Shown here: positions 7,864-16,292 of the stretch, in pieces
How the letters are laid out: every line of letters starts with the position of its first letter
Position numbering within the stretch: the stretch's first letter is position 1
From: an uncultured Variovorax sp.
Lineage (GTDB): Bacteria; Pseudomonadota; Gammaproteobacteria; Burkholderiales; Burkholderiaceae_C
Reading direction: 5' to 3'
DNA length: 54,922 nt
Assembly (NCBI GenBank): GCA_913776885.1
Contig: CAJYQC010000118.1
Location: 1-54,922, forward strand
The notes under the pieces: model-generated
Databases searched by the model: none
Seen by the model: the letters and a program-made list of their open reading frames with translations, nothing else
What the model was told of the DNA's origin: nothing
Position numbers and translations under genes: made by a program

Positions 7864-8331
7864 TCAGAGCCCCAGCGGCAGCCGCGCGCTGTTCTTCACT
7901 TCCTCCATCACCGCATAGGTCCGCGTCTCGCGCACGCCCGGCAGCTGCCACAGCACCGTGCCTGCGAACTCGCGGTAGGCAGCCATGTCGGCCATGCGGG
8001 TCTTGAGCAGGTAGTCGAATCCGCCCGCGACCATGTGGCATTCCATGATCTCGTCGCGCACCTGCACGGCGGCCTTGAACTGGTCGAACACGTTGGGGGT
8101 GGTGCGGTCGAGCAGCACCTCGACGAAGACGGTGAAGCCGCGGCCCAGCTTGTGCGGATCGAGCCGCGCCTCGTAGCCCTGGATGAAGCCGTCGCGCGTG
8201 AGCCGCTGCACGCGCGCAAGCACGGCAGTGGGCGAGAGCGCCACCGCTTCGGCCAGCTTGAGGTTGGTGATGCGGCCGTCCTCCTGAAGGATCTTCAGGA
8301 GACGCAGATCGATTCGGTCCAGGTCGAGCAT
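7864..8331 (-). CDS. Lrp/AsnC family transcriptional regulator
   Basis: The 155-residue protein has an N-terminal helix-turn-helix (DRIDLRLLKILQEDGRITNLKLAEAVALSPTAV is the span, with the recognition helix near LSPTAVLARVQRL) and a C-terminal RAM/ligand-sensing domain (VFVEVLLDRTT to VMEEVKNSARLPL). Family members respond to amino acids and form octamers on DNA. I use the ATG at 8331; a GTG at 8355 would add eight residues. It ends 9 bases from the convergent yggS stop. A perfect 12-base palindrome lies just upstream and could be an autoregulatory site. No transporter or amino-acid gene is directly adjacent to suggest its target. Confidence 0.88.
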   Translation of the reverse strand: MLDLDRIDLRLLKILQEDGRITNLKLAEAVALSPTAVLARVQRLTRDGFIQGYEARLDPHKLGRGFTVFVEVLLDRTTPNVFDQFKAAVQVRDEIMECHMVAGGFDYLLKTRMADMAAYREFAGTVLWQLPGVRETRTYAVMEEVKNSARLPLGL

Positions 8332-8352
8332 CGGAGGATTATCCGGCCCGGA

Positions 8353-8364
8353 CACCGATCGGTG
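8353..8364. promoter_or_regulatory. Palindrome upstream of the lrp-like gene
   Basis: CACCGATCGGTG is a perfect 12-base palindrome 22 bases upstream of the ATG. It may be an operator for this or another dimeric regulator; nothing else proves it. Confidence 0.3.
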
Positions 8365-8472
8365 GCAAAAGATGCGGCCTATGACATAAGTTAGTAGGAG
8401 ATAGAACCACGGAAATGCCGACGGCCTACCCTCACCTACCCGCGGAGCGAGGCGCCGCGGCAGTCAGTCCCG

Positions 8473-8940
8473 TCAGCGAAGCTGCGTCTGCGTCCGGGAT
8501 TGCACGGCGGCTGCCTGCGGGTCGTTCGACTGGTCGACCAGCGCGCCATACGCAGGGCTCGCGCGCAGCCTTGCGTACTCGGCCGCGGCCTCGCGGTAGC
8601 CGGGCTTCATCGTGTCGGCGCCGGCCTCGCTGTTCTGCTGGGCCGCCAGACCCGAGCGGATCCACAGCTGCGTGTCGGCAGCCACTGCGGCGCGGGAGTT
8701 GGCCGAGACCGCCACCGCCTGCTGTTCGTAGCTGCTGCTGTAGCCCTGCGTGGGCGCGGTCTTCAGCCATTGCATCGCATCGGCGGTCACGGCAGCGCGC
8801 GTGGTCGACGAAACCATCGGCACGGGGCGCGGATCGCCCTCGGCATAGTTGCCGGCGAAGCTGGGCGCTGCGATGGTGCCCAGCAGCGCGGCGAGGGCGG
8901 CGGTGCCGATGAGGCGGGTGGCGGATGCTTGCTTGTTCAT
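8473..8940 (-). CDS. Secreted protein of unknown function
   Basis: A 155-residue protein with a clear Sec signal peptide: NKQ start, hydrophobic core IGTAALAALLGTIAAPSFA, and cleavage after SFA. The mature part is Ala/Gln/Ser-rich with a repeated pattern of TTRAAVTADAMQWLKTAP and NSRAAVAADTQLWIRSG, which look like two related helical units of about 40 residues. A third, weaker unit is YREAAAEYARLRASPAYG. I do not recognise a family with certainty; DUF4148-like periplasmic proteins common in Burkholderiales are the nearest guess. A good AAGGAG site precedes the ATG by 8 bases. It is 124 bases upstream of another small exported protein on the same strand. Confidence 0.75.
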   Translation of the reverse strand: MNKQASATRLIGTAALAALLGTIAAPSFAGNYAEGDPRPVPMVSSTTRAAVTADAMQWLKTAPTQGYSSSYEQQAVAVSANSRAAVAADTQLWIRSGLAAQQNSEAGADTMKPGYREAAAEYARLRASPAYGALVDQSNDPQAAAVQSRTQTQLR

Positions 8941-9064
8941 TCGTTACTCCTTGATGTGTGACGTTGCGTCGGTTACCCGGGTTGGTGAGGTCGACTCTAC
9001 GAAGCGCGCCCGCAGGGTCGATAACCCGTCGATGACGTTTCCGTCATCTGCGGGCGCGGCATGC

Positions 9065-9388
9065 CTATCGCTCGCCCGAGGGAATCGTTCCCGCCTGCAT
9101 GGCCCTGATGGCCTCGGCCTGCACCGCCTCGCGCTTGGCCGGCTGGCCGGCGCGCGCGGCAGGCCAGGGCGCGCCGCGGCTCACGCTGTTCCATGCGGGG
9201 TGCTTCTGAGCCGTCGCCAATTCCGCTACGACCTTGGTGCGCGATGGGTCCTGCTTCGCGTGGTCGGGGTAGCGTGTCACGCCGGCCTCCGTCGGTGCGA
9301 AGTGGTATTCGCCAGCGGCGGAGGCGGCCAGCGGTGCCAGCGCGGCGGCGGCGAGGAGGGCGGAAGAAAGAAGCGTGCGATGCGACAT
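9065..9388 (-). CDS. Small secreted DUF4148-like protein
   Basis: A 107-residue protein with a signal peptide (hydrophobic SSALLAAAALAPLAASAAG). The mature region contains SRTKVVAELATAQKHPAW, which resembles the core DUF4148 pattern (S/T-R-x-x-V-x-A-E-L-x-x-A) of small periplasmic proteins in Burkholderiales whose function is unknown. An AGGAG site lies 9 bases before the ATG. The neighbouring downstream gene also encodes a small exported protein. Confidence 0.75.
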   Translation of the reverse strand: MSHRTLLSSALLAAAALAPLAASAAGEYHFAPTEAGVTRYPDHAKQDPSRTKVVAELATAQKHPAWNSVSRGAPWPAARAGQPAKREAVQAEAIRAMQAGTIPSGER

Positions 9389-9619
9389 GGTTGGTATCTC
9401 CTGGTTGTTCGCCGTCGCCGGAATGGCGCCGACCTGGTGAATCTAGGAAGCGGCGCAGTCAGCTCTCGTGCGCCGCGATTACATCGGCGCAATGTGCGCG
9501 CCGCGGCGCCACCAACCTCTCTTGCATAACCGCCTCCGCGGCGCGCATAAGCCATGGCGCAACGCACGGCGGAGGTCTATCGTTGCGGCCACCCCTCACA
9601 AACCAACAAGGGAACGCAT

Positions 9620-10894
9620 ATGAGCGAAAAACTCTCCTTCGTCAGTCCTACAGCCAACAGCCCGTGGGGCACCTATCTCTCGCAGGTCGATCGCGTCGTG
9701 CCGTACCTCGGCCCGCTGGCCCGCTGGGTCGAAACCCTCAAGCGCCCCAAGCGCGCGCTCATCGTCGACGTGCCGATCGAAATGGACGACGGCAGCATCG
9801 CCCACTTCGAGGGCTACCGCGTGCAGCACAACATGAGCCGCGGCCCGGGCAAGGGCGGCATCCGCTTCCACCCCGACGTCACGCTCGAGGAAGTCATGGC
9901 CCTGTCGGCCTGGATGACCATCAAGACGGCCGCCGTGAACCTGCCGTACGGCGGCGCCAAGGGCGGCATCCGCGTCGACCCGAAGAAGCTCTCGCCGCAG
10001 GAGCTCGAGAAAGTCACCCGCCGCTACACCAGCGAGATCGGCATCATCATCGGCCCGCACACAGACATCCCCGCGCCCGACGTCAACACCAACGCCCAGA
10101 TCATGGCGTGGATGATGGACACCTACTCGATGAACGTCGGCGGCACCGCCACCGGCGTCGTCACCGGCAAGCCGCTGCACCTGGGCGGCTCGCTGGGCCG
10201 CGTGAAGGCCACCGGCCGCGGCGTGTTCGTCACCGGCCGCGAAGCCGCGCGCCGCCTCGGCATGGACCTGCGCGGTGCGCGCATCGCCGTGCAGGGCTTC
10301 GGCAACGTGGGCTCCGTCGCGGCCGAACTCTTCGCCGAAGCCGGCGCCAAGATCGTCGCCGTGCAGGACCACACCGGCACCATCGTCAACACCAACGGCC
10401 TCGACCTCGCCAAGCTCGTGCCCATCTCGCGCACCGACGGCGTGGTCGGCTTCAAGGCCGGCGGCGACATCGTGCCGAACGAGGATTTCTGGAACACGCC
10501 CTGCGACATCCTCATTCCGGCCGCCCTCGAAGGCCAGCTCACCGCCGAGCGCGCGCAGAAGACCACCGCCAAGCTGGTGCTCGAAGGCGCCAACGGCCCC
10601 ACCGTGCCGCAGGCCGACGACATCCTCGCCGAGCGCGGCGTGCTGGTGGTGCCCGACGTGATCTGCAACGCCGGCGGCGTGACCGTGAGCTACTTCGAAT
10701 GGGTGCAGGACTTCTCGTCCTTCTTCTGGGACGAGGACGAGATCAACGTGCGCCTCGACCGCATCATGATGAACGCGCTCAACCAGATCTGGGACACGGC
10801 CGACAAGCACAAGATCACGCTGCGCACCGCCACGTACGCGGTGGCCTGCGAGCGCATCCTGATGGCTCGCCAGGAACGCGGTCTGTATCCCTGA
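9620..10894 (+). CDS. gdhA: Glu/Leu/Phe/Val family dehydrogenase (glutamate dehydrogenase)
   Basis: A 424-residue hexameric-type amino-acid dehydrogenase that interconverts glutamate and 2-oxoglutarate plus ammonium. The catalytic region has [20 protein letters not shown], containing the substrate-binding Lys102 and catalytic Lys114. The C-terminal Rossmann domain has [11 protein letters not shown] (GxGxxG). Length and [16 protein letters not shown] fit NAD-dependent GDH enzymes of betaproteobacteria. The ATG at 9620 follows an AAGGGA site; the ORF-track extension from 9554 has no family match. A TTGCAT / CATAAG pair 18 bases apart at 9522-9551 is a weak promoter candidate. Confidence 0.93.
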   Translation: MSEKLSFVSPTANSPWGTYLSQVDRVVPYLGPLARWVETLKRPKRALIVDVPIEMDDGSIAHFEGYRVQHNMSRGPGKGGIRFHPDVTLEEVMALSAWMTIKTAAVNLPYGGAKGGIRVDPKKLSPQELEKVTRRYTSEIGIIIGPHTDIPAPDVNTNAQIMAWMMDTYSMNVGGTATGVVTGKPLHLGGSLGRVKATGRGVFVTGREAARRLGMDLRGARIAVQGFGNVGSVAAELFAEAGAKIVAVQDHTGTIVNTNGLDLAKLVPISRTDGVVGFKAGGDIVPNEDFWNTPCDILIPAALEGQLTAERAQKTTAKLVLEGANGPTVPQADDILAERGVLVVPDVICNAGGVTVSYFEWVQDFSSFFWDEDEINVRLDRIMMNALNQIWDTADKHKITLRTATYAVACERILMARQERGLYP

Positions 10895-10930
10895 TGACTT
10901 TCTGACCCAAGGAAAAGCTACGCTCGGGGG

Positions 10931-11593
10931 ATGACCTCCACCCCCGCGCAGAACTTTCCGCCGCTTCCTCCACTTCCGCCCGAAAGCGCGGCCCGCCTTC
11001 AGGCCTTGATGGCCAGCGGGCAGCGCAGGCTGCTGGGGCTCGTCGGTGCGCCCGGCGCGGGCAAGTCGACGCTCGCGGCTGCGCTGCTGCAGGCGGTGGG
11101 GGCGCAGCGTGCCCAGGTGGTCCCGATGGACGGCTTCCACCTTGCCAACGTCGAGCTGCAACGGCTCGGCCGCGCCGCACGCAAGGGCGCGCCCGACACC
11201 TTCGACAGCGCCGGCTACGTGGTGCTGCTGCAGCGGCTGCGCGAGCAGCGGCCCGGCGACGCCATCGTGTACGCGCCCGAGTTCCGCCGCGAGATCGAGG
11301 AGCCGATCGCCGGCGCGATCGCGGTGCTGCCGTCGACGCAGCTCGTCATCACCGAAGGCAACTACCTGCTGCACGACGTCGGCCCATGGGCCGGCGCGGC
11401 GGCGATGCTCGACGAGGTCTGGTACGTGGACATCGACGATGCGGTGCGCGAGGAGCGGCTGGTTCGCCGCCACCAGCAGTTCGGCCGCAGCGCCGAGGAG
11501 GCGCGCGCCTGGGTGGAGAGCACCGACGCGCCGAACGCGCGGCTGATCGCGCAGACGCGGGTGCGCGCGCACCACGTGCTGCCCTGGTCCTGA
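10931..11593 (+). CDS. Nucleoside/nucleotide kinase family P-loop protein
   Basis: A 220-residue P-loop NTPase with Walker A GAPGAGKST (residues 39-47), MDGFHLANVELQRLG after it, a middle YAPEFRREIEEPIAGAI segment, and ITEGNYLL. These features match the uridine-kinase/phosphoribulokinase-like family that includes YggC and FrcK-type sugar or nucleoside kinases. The substrate cannot be assigned. The N-terminus is Pro-rich (PPLPPLPPES). It lies 36 bases after gdhA and may share its transcript; a TACGCT hexamer 6 bases before the ATG could alternatively serve a leaderless message. Confidence 0.82.
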   Translation: MTSTPAQNFPPLPPLPPESAARLQALMASGQRRLLGLVGAPGAGKSTLAAALLQAVGAQRAQVVPMDGFHLANVELQRLGRAARKGAPDTFDSAGYVVLLQRLREQRPGDAIVYAPEFRREIEEPIAGAIAVLPSTQLVITEGNYLLHDVGPWAGAAAMLDEVWYVDIDDAVREERLVRRHQQFGRSAEEARAWVESTDAPNARLIAQTRVRAHHVLPWS

Positions 11594-11679
11594 AAATTTC
11601 GGCATCGCGGCGGGAACGCGGCTGTACGAGCGCGCTCGAAGGCTTGCCGGCAAGGCCGCCGGTTAGCATTCGCCGCTTC

Positions 11680-12444
11680 ATGCCGTCCATGCACTCCAAT
11701 TTCCTGTCCGCCATACCTGCTCAGGGCCGCACGCCGGTCCGTGCATCGGTTCTCGCCGCGGGCCTGCTGTCCGCCGTTGTCCTGCTCGCCGGCTGCGGCA
11801 GCGCCACCCGCCAGGTCAGCTACGAGCCCGAGGCCTTCAGTTCGACCAACACCCACACCCGCGACTACGAGGCCACCGAGGCCGAGACCTGCGAGGCCGC
11901 GCGTCGTGCCCTGTTGAGCCAGGGCTACATGATCACGGCCGCCAACGCCGACCTCGTGACCGGGCGCAAGAGCTTCCAGCCGGCCGCCGAGGTGCATGTG
12001 GAGGTCGAGTTCCGCGTGGTCTGCGCGCGCGAAAGCACCCGCAGCGGCAAGGCGGGCAGGAGCACCGTGGCCTTCGCCACCGCGCTGCAGGACCGCTACG
12101 GCCTGAAGAAGGTGAACAACTCGGCGAGCCTGGGCGTGGGCGCGATCGGCTCCCTCTCGCTGCCGTTCGCCAGCAGCGACGACGCGATGGTGAAGGTGGC
12201 CAGCGAGACGCTGACCGACGAGCGCTTCTACGACCGCTTCTTCGCGCTGCTCGACCGCTTCCTCGAAGGCCCGGAAGCGCAGGAGGAGGCGGCCGCGGCG
12301 AAGCCCGAGCAGTCGCCAGTCGCATCGCCGGTCGCCTCTCCGGCCGCGGCGCCCGCGCCGTTGACGGCGCCGGCAACGGCACCTGCCTCCGACCCGGCAC
12401 CGGCCGTCACCTATCCCGTGACTTCGTCCCCCAACCGGGGCTGA
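11680..12444 (+). CDS. DUF2242 lipoprotein
   Basis: A 254-residue predicted lipoprotein: hydrophobic N-terminus ending in LLAGCGS (lipid-modified Cys39). The body matches DUF2242, with SYEPEAFSSTNTHTRDY, CEAARRALLSQGYMI and a C-terminal domain of FASSDDAMVKVASETLTDERFYDRFFALL. The last 65 residues are a low-complexity Ala/Pro/Ser tail (VASPVASPAAAPAP), likely a flexible periplasmic or wall-spanning linker. Function of the family is unknown. The start at 11680 (or 11689) is chosen to place the signal peptide correctly. A GGGGC-TGAA-GCCCC hairpin overlaps the stop codon. Confidence 0.85.
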   Translation: MPSMHSNFLSAIPAQGRTPVRASVLAAGLLSAVVLLAGCGSATRQVSYEPEAFSSTNTHTRDYEATEAETCEAARRALLSQGYMITAANADLVTGRKSFQPAAEVHVEVEFRVVCARESTRSGKAGRSTVAFATALQDRYGLKKVNNSASLGVGAIGSLSLPFASSDDAMVKVASETLTDERFYDRFFALLDRFLEGPEAQEEAAAAKPEQSPVASPVASPAAAPAPLTAPATAPASDPAPAVTYPVTSSPNRG

Positions 12445-12457
12445 AGCCCCAGATACC

Positions 12458-12474
12458 AAGACGCGTCTTACAAT
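12458..12474 (+). promoter_or_regulatory. Candidate MarR operator with overlapping -10 box
   Basis: AAGACGCGTCTT (12458-12469) is a perfect 12-base palindrome, and TACAAT (12469-12474), a near-consensus -10 element, overlaps its end. The marR ATG is 7 bases further on, so the transcript would start at or next to the start codon. A repressor bound here would block RNA polymerase, fitting MarR autoregulation. No good -35 is seen. Confidence 0.5.
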
Positions 12475-12481
12475 TCCGGGC

Positions 12482-12961
12482 ATGGCCTCCACCATCCCGG
12501 ACCCGGCGCAATGCGCTTCCCGTCTTCGCAGCGCGGTGTCGCTGCTCGCACGTCAATTGCGAAGCGGCAGCGCCGCGGCGGACAGCCCCAGCGTCGCCAA
12601 GCTCAGCGTGCTGGGCCAGCTCCATCAGCACGGCCCTTGCACGCCCACGACGCTGGCTGGACTGGAGCGCGTCAAGCTCCAGTCGCTGACAAGGCTGCTG
12701 GCCGAACTGGAGGCCGAGGGCTGGATCGGCCGCGCGCCGCATCCGGGCGACGGGCGGCAGTGGCTGCTGTCGCTCACTGCCGATGGCACGCGCCGGCTGA
12801 AGGCGATCATGCGCACGCGCGAGGCGGCGCTGGCCGAGGCCATCGGCGCCTCGCTCGATGAACGTCAGCGCGCCCTGCTGCTCGAAGCCTGCGGGCTGAT
12901 CGACGGCATCGCCGCCCGACTCACCGGTGTCGACGGCAGCGCGAAGCTGCCCGGATCATGA
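12482..12961 (+). CDS. MarR family transcriptional regulator
   Basis: The 159-residue protein has the MarR winged-helix layout: VAKLSVLGQLHQHGPCTPTTLAG, then LQSLTRLLAELEAEGWIGRAPHPGDGR, where the D-x-R wing is typical. These dimers usually repress divergent or downstream efflux genes and release DNA on binding phenolic ligands. Here the next gene encodes a FUSC membrane transporter and overlaps by 4 bases, so the regulator probably controls its own operon. The promoter region holds a palindrome overlapping the -10 box. Confidence 0.9.
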   Translation: MASTIPDPAQCASRLRSAVSLLARQLRSGSAAADSPSVAKLSVLGQLHQHGPCTPTTLAGLERVKLQSLTRLLAELEAEGWIGRAPHPGDGRQWLLSLTADGTRRLKAIMRTREAALAEAIGASLDERQRALLLEACGLIDGIAARLTGVDGSAKLPGS

Positions 12962-13959
12962 GCAGCCCGCGCGCGCTGCAACGCCTGGCCGAGCCCTGGC
13001 GCCACGGCCGCTGGCGCCCCGGGGCGCAGCTCGCGGCGGCGGTGGCCATCGCCTGGGGCGTGACCACGGCGATGCAACTGCCCGAGAGCTTCTGGGCCGT
13101 GATGAGCGTGCTGATCGTCATGCGCCCGAGCGCCGGCTCCACGCTCGATGCCGGCTGGGACCGCGTGCGCGGCACCGCCGCCGGCGCGCTGGCCGGCATG
13201 GCCGGCGTCTACCTGCAGCATCACGGCGCACCGCCGATCGCGACCACGCTGGCCTTCGTCGTGCTGCTCGCGTTTGCCAGCGCTGCGGTGCCGGGCATGC
13301 GCAGCGCGCCGGTGGCAGCGCTGATCATCCTGTCTGCCGGCGGCATTCCGGGCCATTCGCCGCTGCAGGTGGCGATGCTGCGCATGGTGCAGATCGGCAT
13401 CGGCGTGGGCGTGGCGCTGGCGGTGTCGACGGTGATGTCGGAGTACCACGCGGGCATGCGCTTCGACGAGGGCTGCGCGGCGCTGCTGCGCGGCATCGCC
13501 AAGCGCATGTCGGCGTCGCGGCGGCCGAGCTATGCGGCGCAGATCGAGCGCATCCATGCAGGCACGCGCGCGTCGCTGGGCCGGCTGGCCGCGCTGGCCG
13601 GCAGCGCCGACTTCGAGGCCCGTTGGTGGCGCCGGGGCCGCACCGCCGGCACCTATCGCGACAAGGCCAGGCTGGCGGCGCGCATCTTCCAGGACGCCAC
13701 GGTGCTCGACCGCGTGTTGCGGCTCACCCCTGCGGCGCAAGCCGAAGCGGCGCAGGCAGCAGGCGCAGCCATCGCCGGCATGGCCGATGCGCTCGCGGGC
13801 CAGTGCGCGCCGCCCGACCTGGGAGAGTTGGCCCGCTGCGCGGCTCAGGCTTCATCGCGGCACGAGGCGTCGAACGCGCTGCTGGCCGCGCCGCTGAACC
13901 TGCTGCTCGACGACCTGCGTCGGCTGCAGGCGGTCATCGCCGCACGCCCACCGACATAG
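12958..13959 (+). CDS. FUSC family membrane transporter (aromatic/drug efflux type)
   Basis: A 333-residue inner-membrane protein with about five to six hydrophobic segments in the first 165 residues (AAAVAIAWGVTTAMQL, FWAVMSVLIVMRPSAG, GTAAGALAGMAGVYL, LAFVVLLAFASAAVP, AALIILSAGGIPG, MVQIGIGVGVALAVSTV), followed by a cytoplasmic helical region. The WAVMSVLIVMRPSAGSTLDAGWDRVRGT segment is the FUSC signature found in fusaric-acid resistance and AaeB-like p-hydroxybenzoate exporters. It is shorter than AaeB (about 650), being a half-size form. ATGA overlap with marR indicates coupled expression. Confidence 0.85.
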   Translation: MSSPRALQRLAEPWRHGRWRPGAQLAAAVAIAWGVTTAMQLPESFWAVMSVLIVMRPSAGSTLDAGWDRVRGTAAGALAGMAGVYLQHHGAPPIATTLAFVVLLAFASAAVPGMRSAPVAALIILSAGGIPGHSPLQVAMLRMVQIGIGVGVALAVSTVMSEYHAGMRFDEGCAALLRGIAKRMSASRRPSYAAQIERIHAGTRASLGRLAALAGSADFEARWWRRGRTAGTYRDKARLAARIFQDATVLDRVLRLTPAAQAEAAQAAGAAIAGMADALAGQCAPPDLGELARCAAQASSRHEASNALLAAPLNLLLDDLRRLQAVIAARPPT

Positions 13960-13989
13960 TCCGCCGGCCGTCGCCGACATCGAACGTCC

Positions 13990-13995
13990 TAGAAT
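13990..13995 (+). promoter_or_regulatory. Possible -10 element for the RDD-to-DUF58 operon
   Basis: TAGAAT lies 36 bases upstream of the first RDD gene in the only sizeable gap before the cluster. No convincing -35 is seen, so this is a weak call. Confidence 0.3.
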
Positions 13996-14031
13996 CTTCC
14001 GAAAATTCATTCGTTTCGGAGAGGGACGGGC

Positions 14032-14550
14032 ATGGAAGATCAGTCGCAGGACGCGCGCTACGCGCCTCCGCAATCCCATGTGGAAGACGTGGTGCATCCG
14101 GGCGGGGGCCAGTCCGGCGAACTCGCATCGCGCGGCACGCGCTTCCTCGCTGCGATGCTCGACGCGGGCATCTCCATCGCGGCGATCTGGCTCCTTGCGA
14201 CGTTCACGCCCGTCAACCTCTGGGAAGAAGACGGCCTCGGCGTGTGGGAGCCGCGCATCTCCAGTGCGGCTTCGGGCGTCCTGCTCTATCTCGTGCTGCA
14301 CGGCTACCTGCTGGCCACCCGCGGCCAGACCATCGGCAAGGCGCTGTTCAAGATCCGCATCGCGCGGCCCGACGGCTCGCGTGCGCAGATCGGGCGCATC
14401 CTCGCGCTGCGCGACGGCCCGATGTTCTTCACCAGCATCTGGCCGCTGCTCGGCCCGATCTACGTGCTGATCGACTGCCTCTTCATCTTCCGCGCGTCGC
14501 GCCGCTGCCTGCACGACCAGATCGCCGACACCGTCGTGCTGCAAGCCTGA
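14032..14550 (+). CDS. RDD family membrane protein (first copy)
   Basis: A 172-residue RDD protein. SRGTRFLAAMLDAGISIAAIW contains the R and D positions that name the family, and GQTIGKALFKIRIARPDG is the conserved loop between helices. Two to three transmembrane segments are visible, and CLHDQIADTVVLQ ends the domain. RDD proteins are small membrane proteins, some linked to ion transport; function here is unknown. A GGAGAGGGA site lies 7 bases before the ATG. It is the first gene of a cluster ending in MoxR and DUF58 and is followed 15 bases later by a second RDD gene. Confidence 0.88.
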   Translation: MEDQSQDARYAPPQSHVEDVVHPGGGQSGELASRGTRFLAAMLDAGISIAAIWLLATFTPVNLWEEDGLGVWEPRISSAASGVLLYLVLHGYLLATRGQTIGKALFKIRIARPDGSRAQIGRILALRDGPMFFTSIWPLLGPIYVLIDCLFIFRASRRCLHDQIADTVVLQA

Positions 14551-14565
14551 GCCGGCGCGACCACA

Positions 14566-15306
14566 GTGCGCCTCGACACGCTCTACACCGCCGAGACCCC
14601 CGAAGGCATCGCGCTCTCGCTTCGCCCGGCCGGCCTGGTCGCGCGCGGGCTGGCCTACCTGATCGACTTCGCGATCCGGCTCGGCATCTTCGTCGCCATC
14701 TCCATCACCGTCGGCATGCTCGGCAAGATGGGCTTCGGCATCCTGCTGATCGCCTATTTTTTCCTCGAGTGGTTCTATCCGGTGGTCTTCGAGCTCACGC
14801 GCGCGGCGGCCACGCCCGGCAAGCGCGTGATGGGCCTGCGCGTGGTGATGGATTCGGGCCTGCCCGTCACGCCTGCCGCCGCGCTCACGCGCAACCTGCT
14901 GCGCGCGGCCGACTTCGTGCCTTCGTTCTACGGCGCGGGCATCGTGTCGATGCTGTGGCGGCATGACAGCAAGCGACTGGGCGATCTCGCCGCCGGCACG
15001 CTGGTGGTGTTCAGCGACCAGGTGAGCCTGCACGGCAGCCTGCCGCCGGCCGAACCGCAGGCGCCCGCGCGGCCGCTGTCGGCGCGCGAGCAGACGGCCA
15101 TCGTCTCGTGGGCCGGGCGCGCCACGCGCCTCACGCCCGAGCGTTTCGACGAGCTCGCCCGCATCGCCGAGCCGGTGCTGGGCCCCGACACCAGCGGCGC
15201 TACGGCGTCGCAGCGCCTGCTCGGCGTGGCGCAGTGGGTGCTGGGCCGGCGTGCCGGCGCCGCCGCAGGTGCCAATGCCGATGCGCAGGGAAGGGCGGTG
15301 CGATGA
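14566..15306 (+). CDS. RDD family membrane protein (second copy)
   Basis: A 246-residue protein starting with GTG. LVARGLAYLIDFAIRLGIF holds the RDD signature, TPGKRVMGLRVV is the inter-helix loop, and KRLGDLAAGTLVVF closes the domain at about residue 140. The following 100 residues (LSAREQTAIVSWAGRATRLTPERFDELA and onward) form a soluble helical extension absent from the first RDD protein, presumably cytoplasmic. Its stop overlaps the SpoIIM-like gene's ATG (ATGA). Confidence 0.88.
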   Translation: MRLDTLYTAETPEGIALSLRPAGLVARGLAYLIDFAIRLGIFVAISITVGMLGKMGFGILLIAYFFLEWFYPVVFELTRAAATPGKRVMGLRVVMDSGLPVTPAAALTRNLLRAADFVPSFYGAGIVSMLWRHDSKRLGDLAAGTLVVFSDQVSLHGSLPPAEPQAPARPLSAREQTAIVSWAGRATRLTPERFDELARIAEPVLGPDTSGATASQRLLGVAQWVLGRRAGAAAGANADAQGRAVR

Positions 15307-16292
15307 CGCCGCTCGATTTCGAAGCTGCCTACGCGCCCCTGTGGTCCGAGCTCGAGGCTGTCATCCGCACGGCAGAGACCAAGCGCAAGTTCGACGGCGC
15401 CCGGCTCGCCACGCTGTACCGCCGCGTGTGCGAGCACCTAGCGCTGGCGCAGGCGCGCGCCTATCCGATCCACCTCACGCAGCGCCTGGAGGGTCTCACG
15501 CAGAGCGCGCACCGGCTGATCTACCGCCGCCACGACTACGGCCTCGCGCGTTTCGCGCGTCTCGCACTGGTCGACTTTCCCGAGGCGGTGCGCGCGCACC
15601 GCATCTACCTGCTGGTGTCGGCGCTGATGTTCGTGCTGCCGCTGCTGATGGCCGGCTGGGCGGCCTGGCGCGACCCGGGCTTCATCCTGCATCTGCTCGA
15701 CGCCAACTCGGTGCAGGAGTTCGACTCCATGTACGGCGACGGTGCCGAGTCGCTCGGCCGCACGCGCAGCGCGGGCGACGACTGGCAGATGTTCGGCTAC
15801 TACATCATGAACAACATCGGCATCGGGTTCCGCTGCTTCGCGGCCGGCATCTTCGCCGGCGTGGGCAGCGCCGCGGTGGTGCTCTTCAACGGCGTGCAGA
15901 TCGGGGCGGTGGGCGGCTACCTCATCGCGGCGGGACATGGAGAGAACTTCCTGTCCTTCGTCGTCACGCACTCGGCCTTCGAGCTCACCGCGATCGTGCT
16001 CGCGGGCGCCGCGGGGCTGCGGCTGGGCTATTCGTGGGTGGCGCCCGGGCGGCACACGCGGCTGGAGGCGCTGCGGCTGGCGGCGCGCCATGCGGTGGTG
16101 ATCGTCTACGGGGTGGTCGGGCTGCTGCTGATCGCCGCGGCGGTCGAGGCTTTCTGGTCGTCGGCGCGCTGGATCGCGCCGGCGGTGAAGTACGGCGTGG
16201 GCGGCGCCTGCTGGCTGCTGGTGCTGGCCTACCTGGGCTGGCAGGGCAGGCCGCGCGCCGACGACGCGGCGGGAGAAGCGAATGCAGGTTGA
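15303..16292 (+). CDS. Stage II sporulation protein M (SpoIIM/DUF95) family membrane protein
   Basis: A 329-residue membrane protein of the SpoIIM/DUF95 family, which occurs widely in non-spore-formers next to MoxR genes. A soluble N-terminal part (about 100 residues with RRVCEHLALAQARAYP) is followed by five or so helices, including the conserved YYIMNNIGIGFRCFAAGIFAG and HSAFELTAIVLAGAAGLRLGY segments typical of the family. Its job in this setting is not known; association with the AAA+ MoxR is by conserved neighbourhood. It overlaps the upstream RDD gene by 4 bases and the downstream gene by 11. Confidence 0.88.
   Translation: MTPLDFEAAYAPLWSELEAVIRTAETKRKFDGARLATLYRRVCEHLALAQARAYPIHLTQRLEGLTQSAHRLIYRRHDYGLARFARLALVDFPEAVRAHRIYLLVSALMFVLPLLMAGWAAWRDPGFILHLLDANSVQEFDSMYGDGAESLGRTRSAGDDWQMFGYYIMNNIGIGFRCFAAGIFAGVGSAAVVLFNGVQIGAVGGYLIAAGHGENFLSFVVTHSAFELTAIVLAGAAGLRLGYSWVAPGRHTRLEALRLAARHAVVIVYGVVGLLLIAAAVEAFWSSARWIAPAVKYGVGGACWLLVLAYLGWQGRPRADDAAGEANAG

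Noticed and set aside
9596-11653. 685-residue minus-strand ORF
   Set aside because: Antisense of gdhA and the kinase gene; shadow composition.
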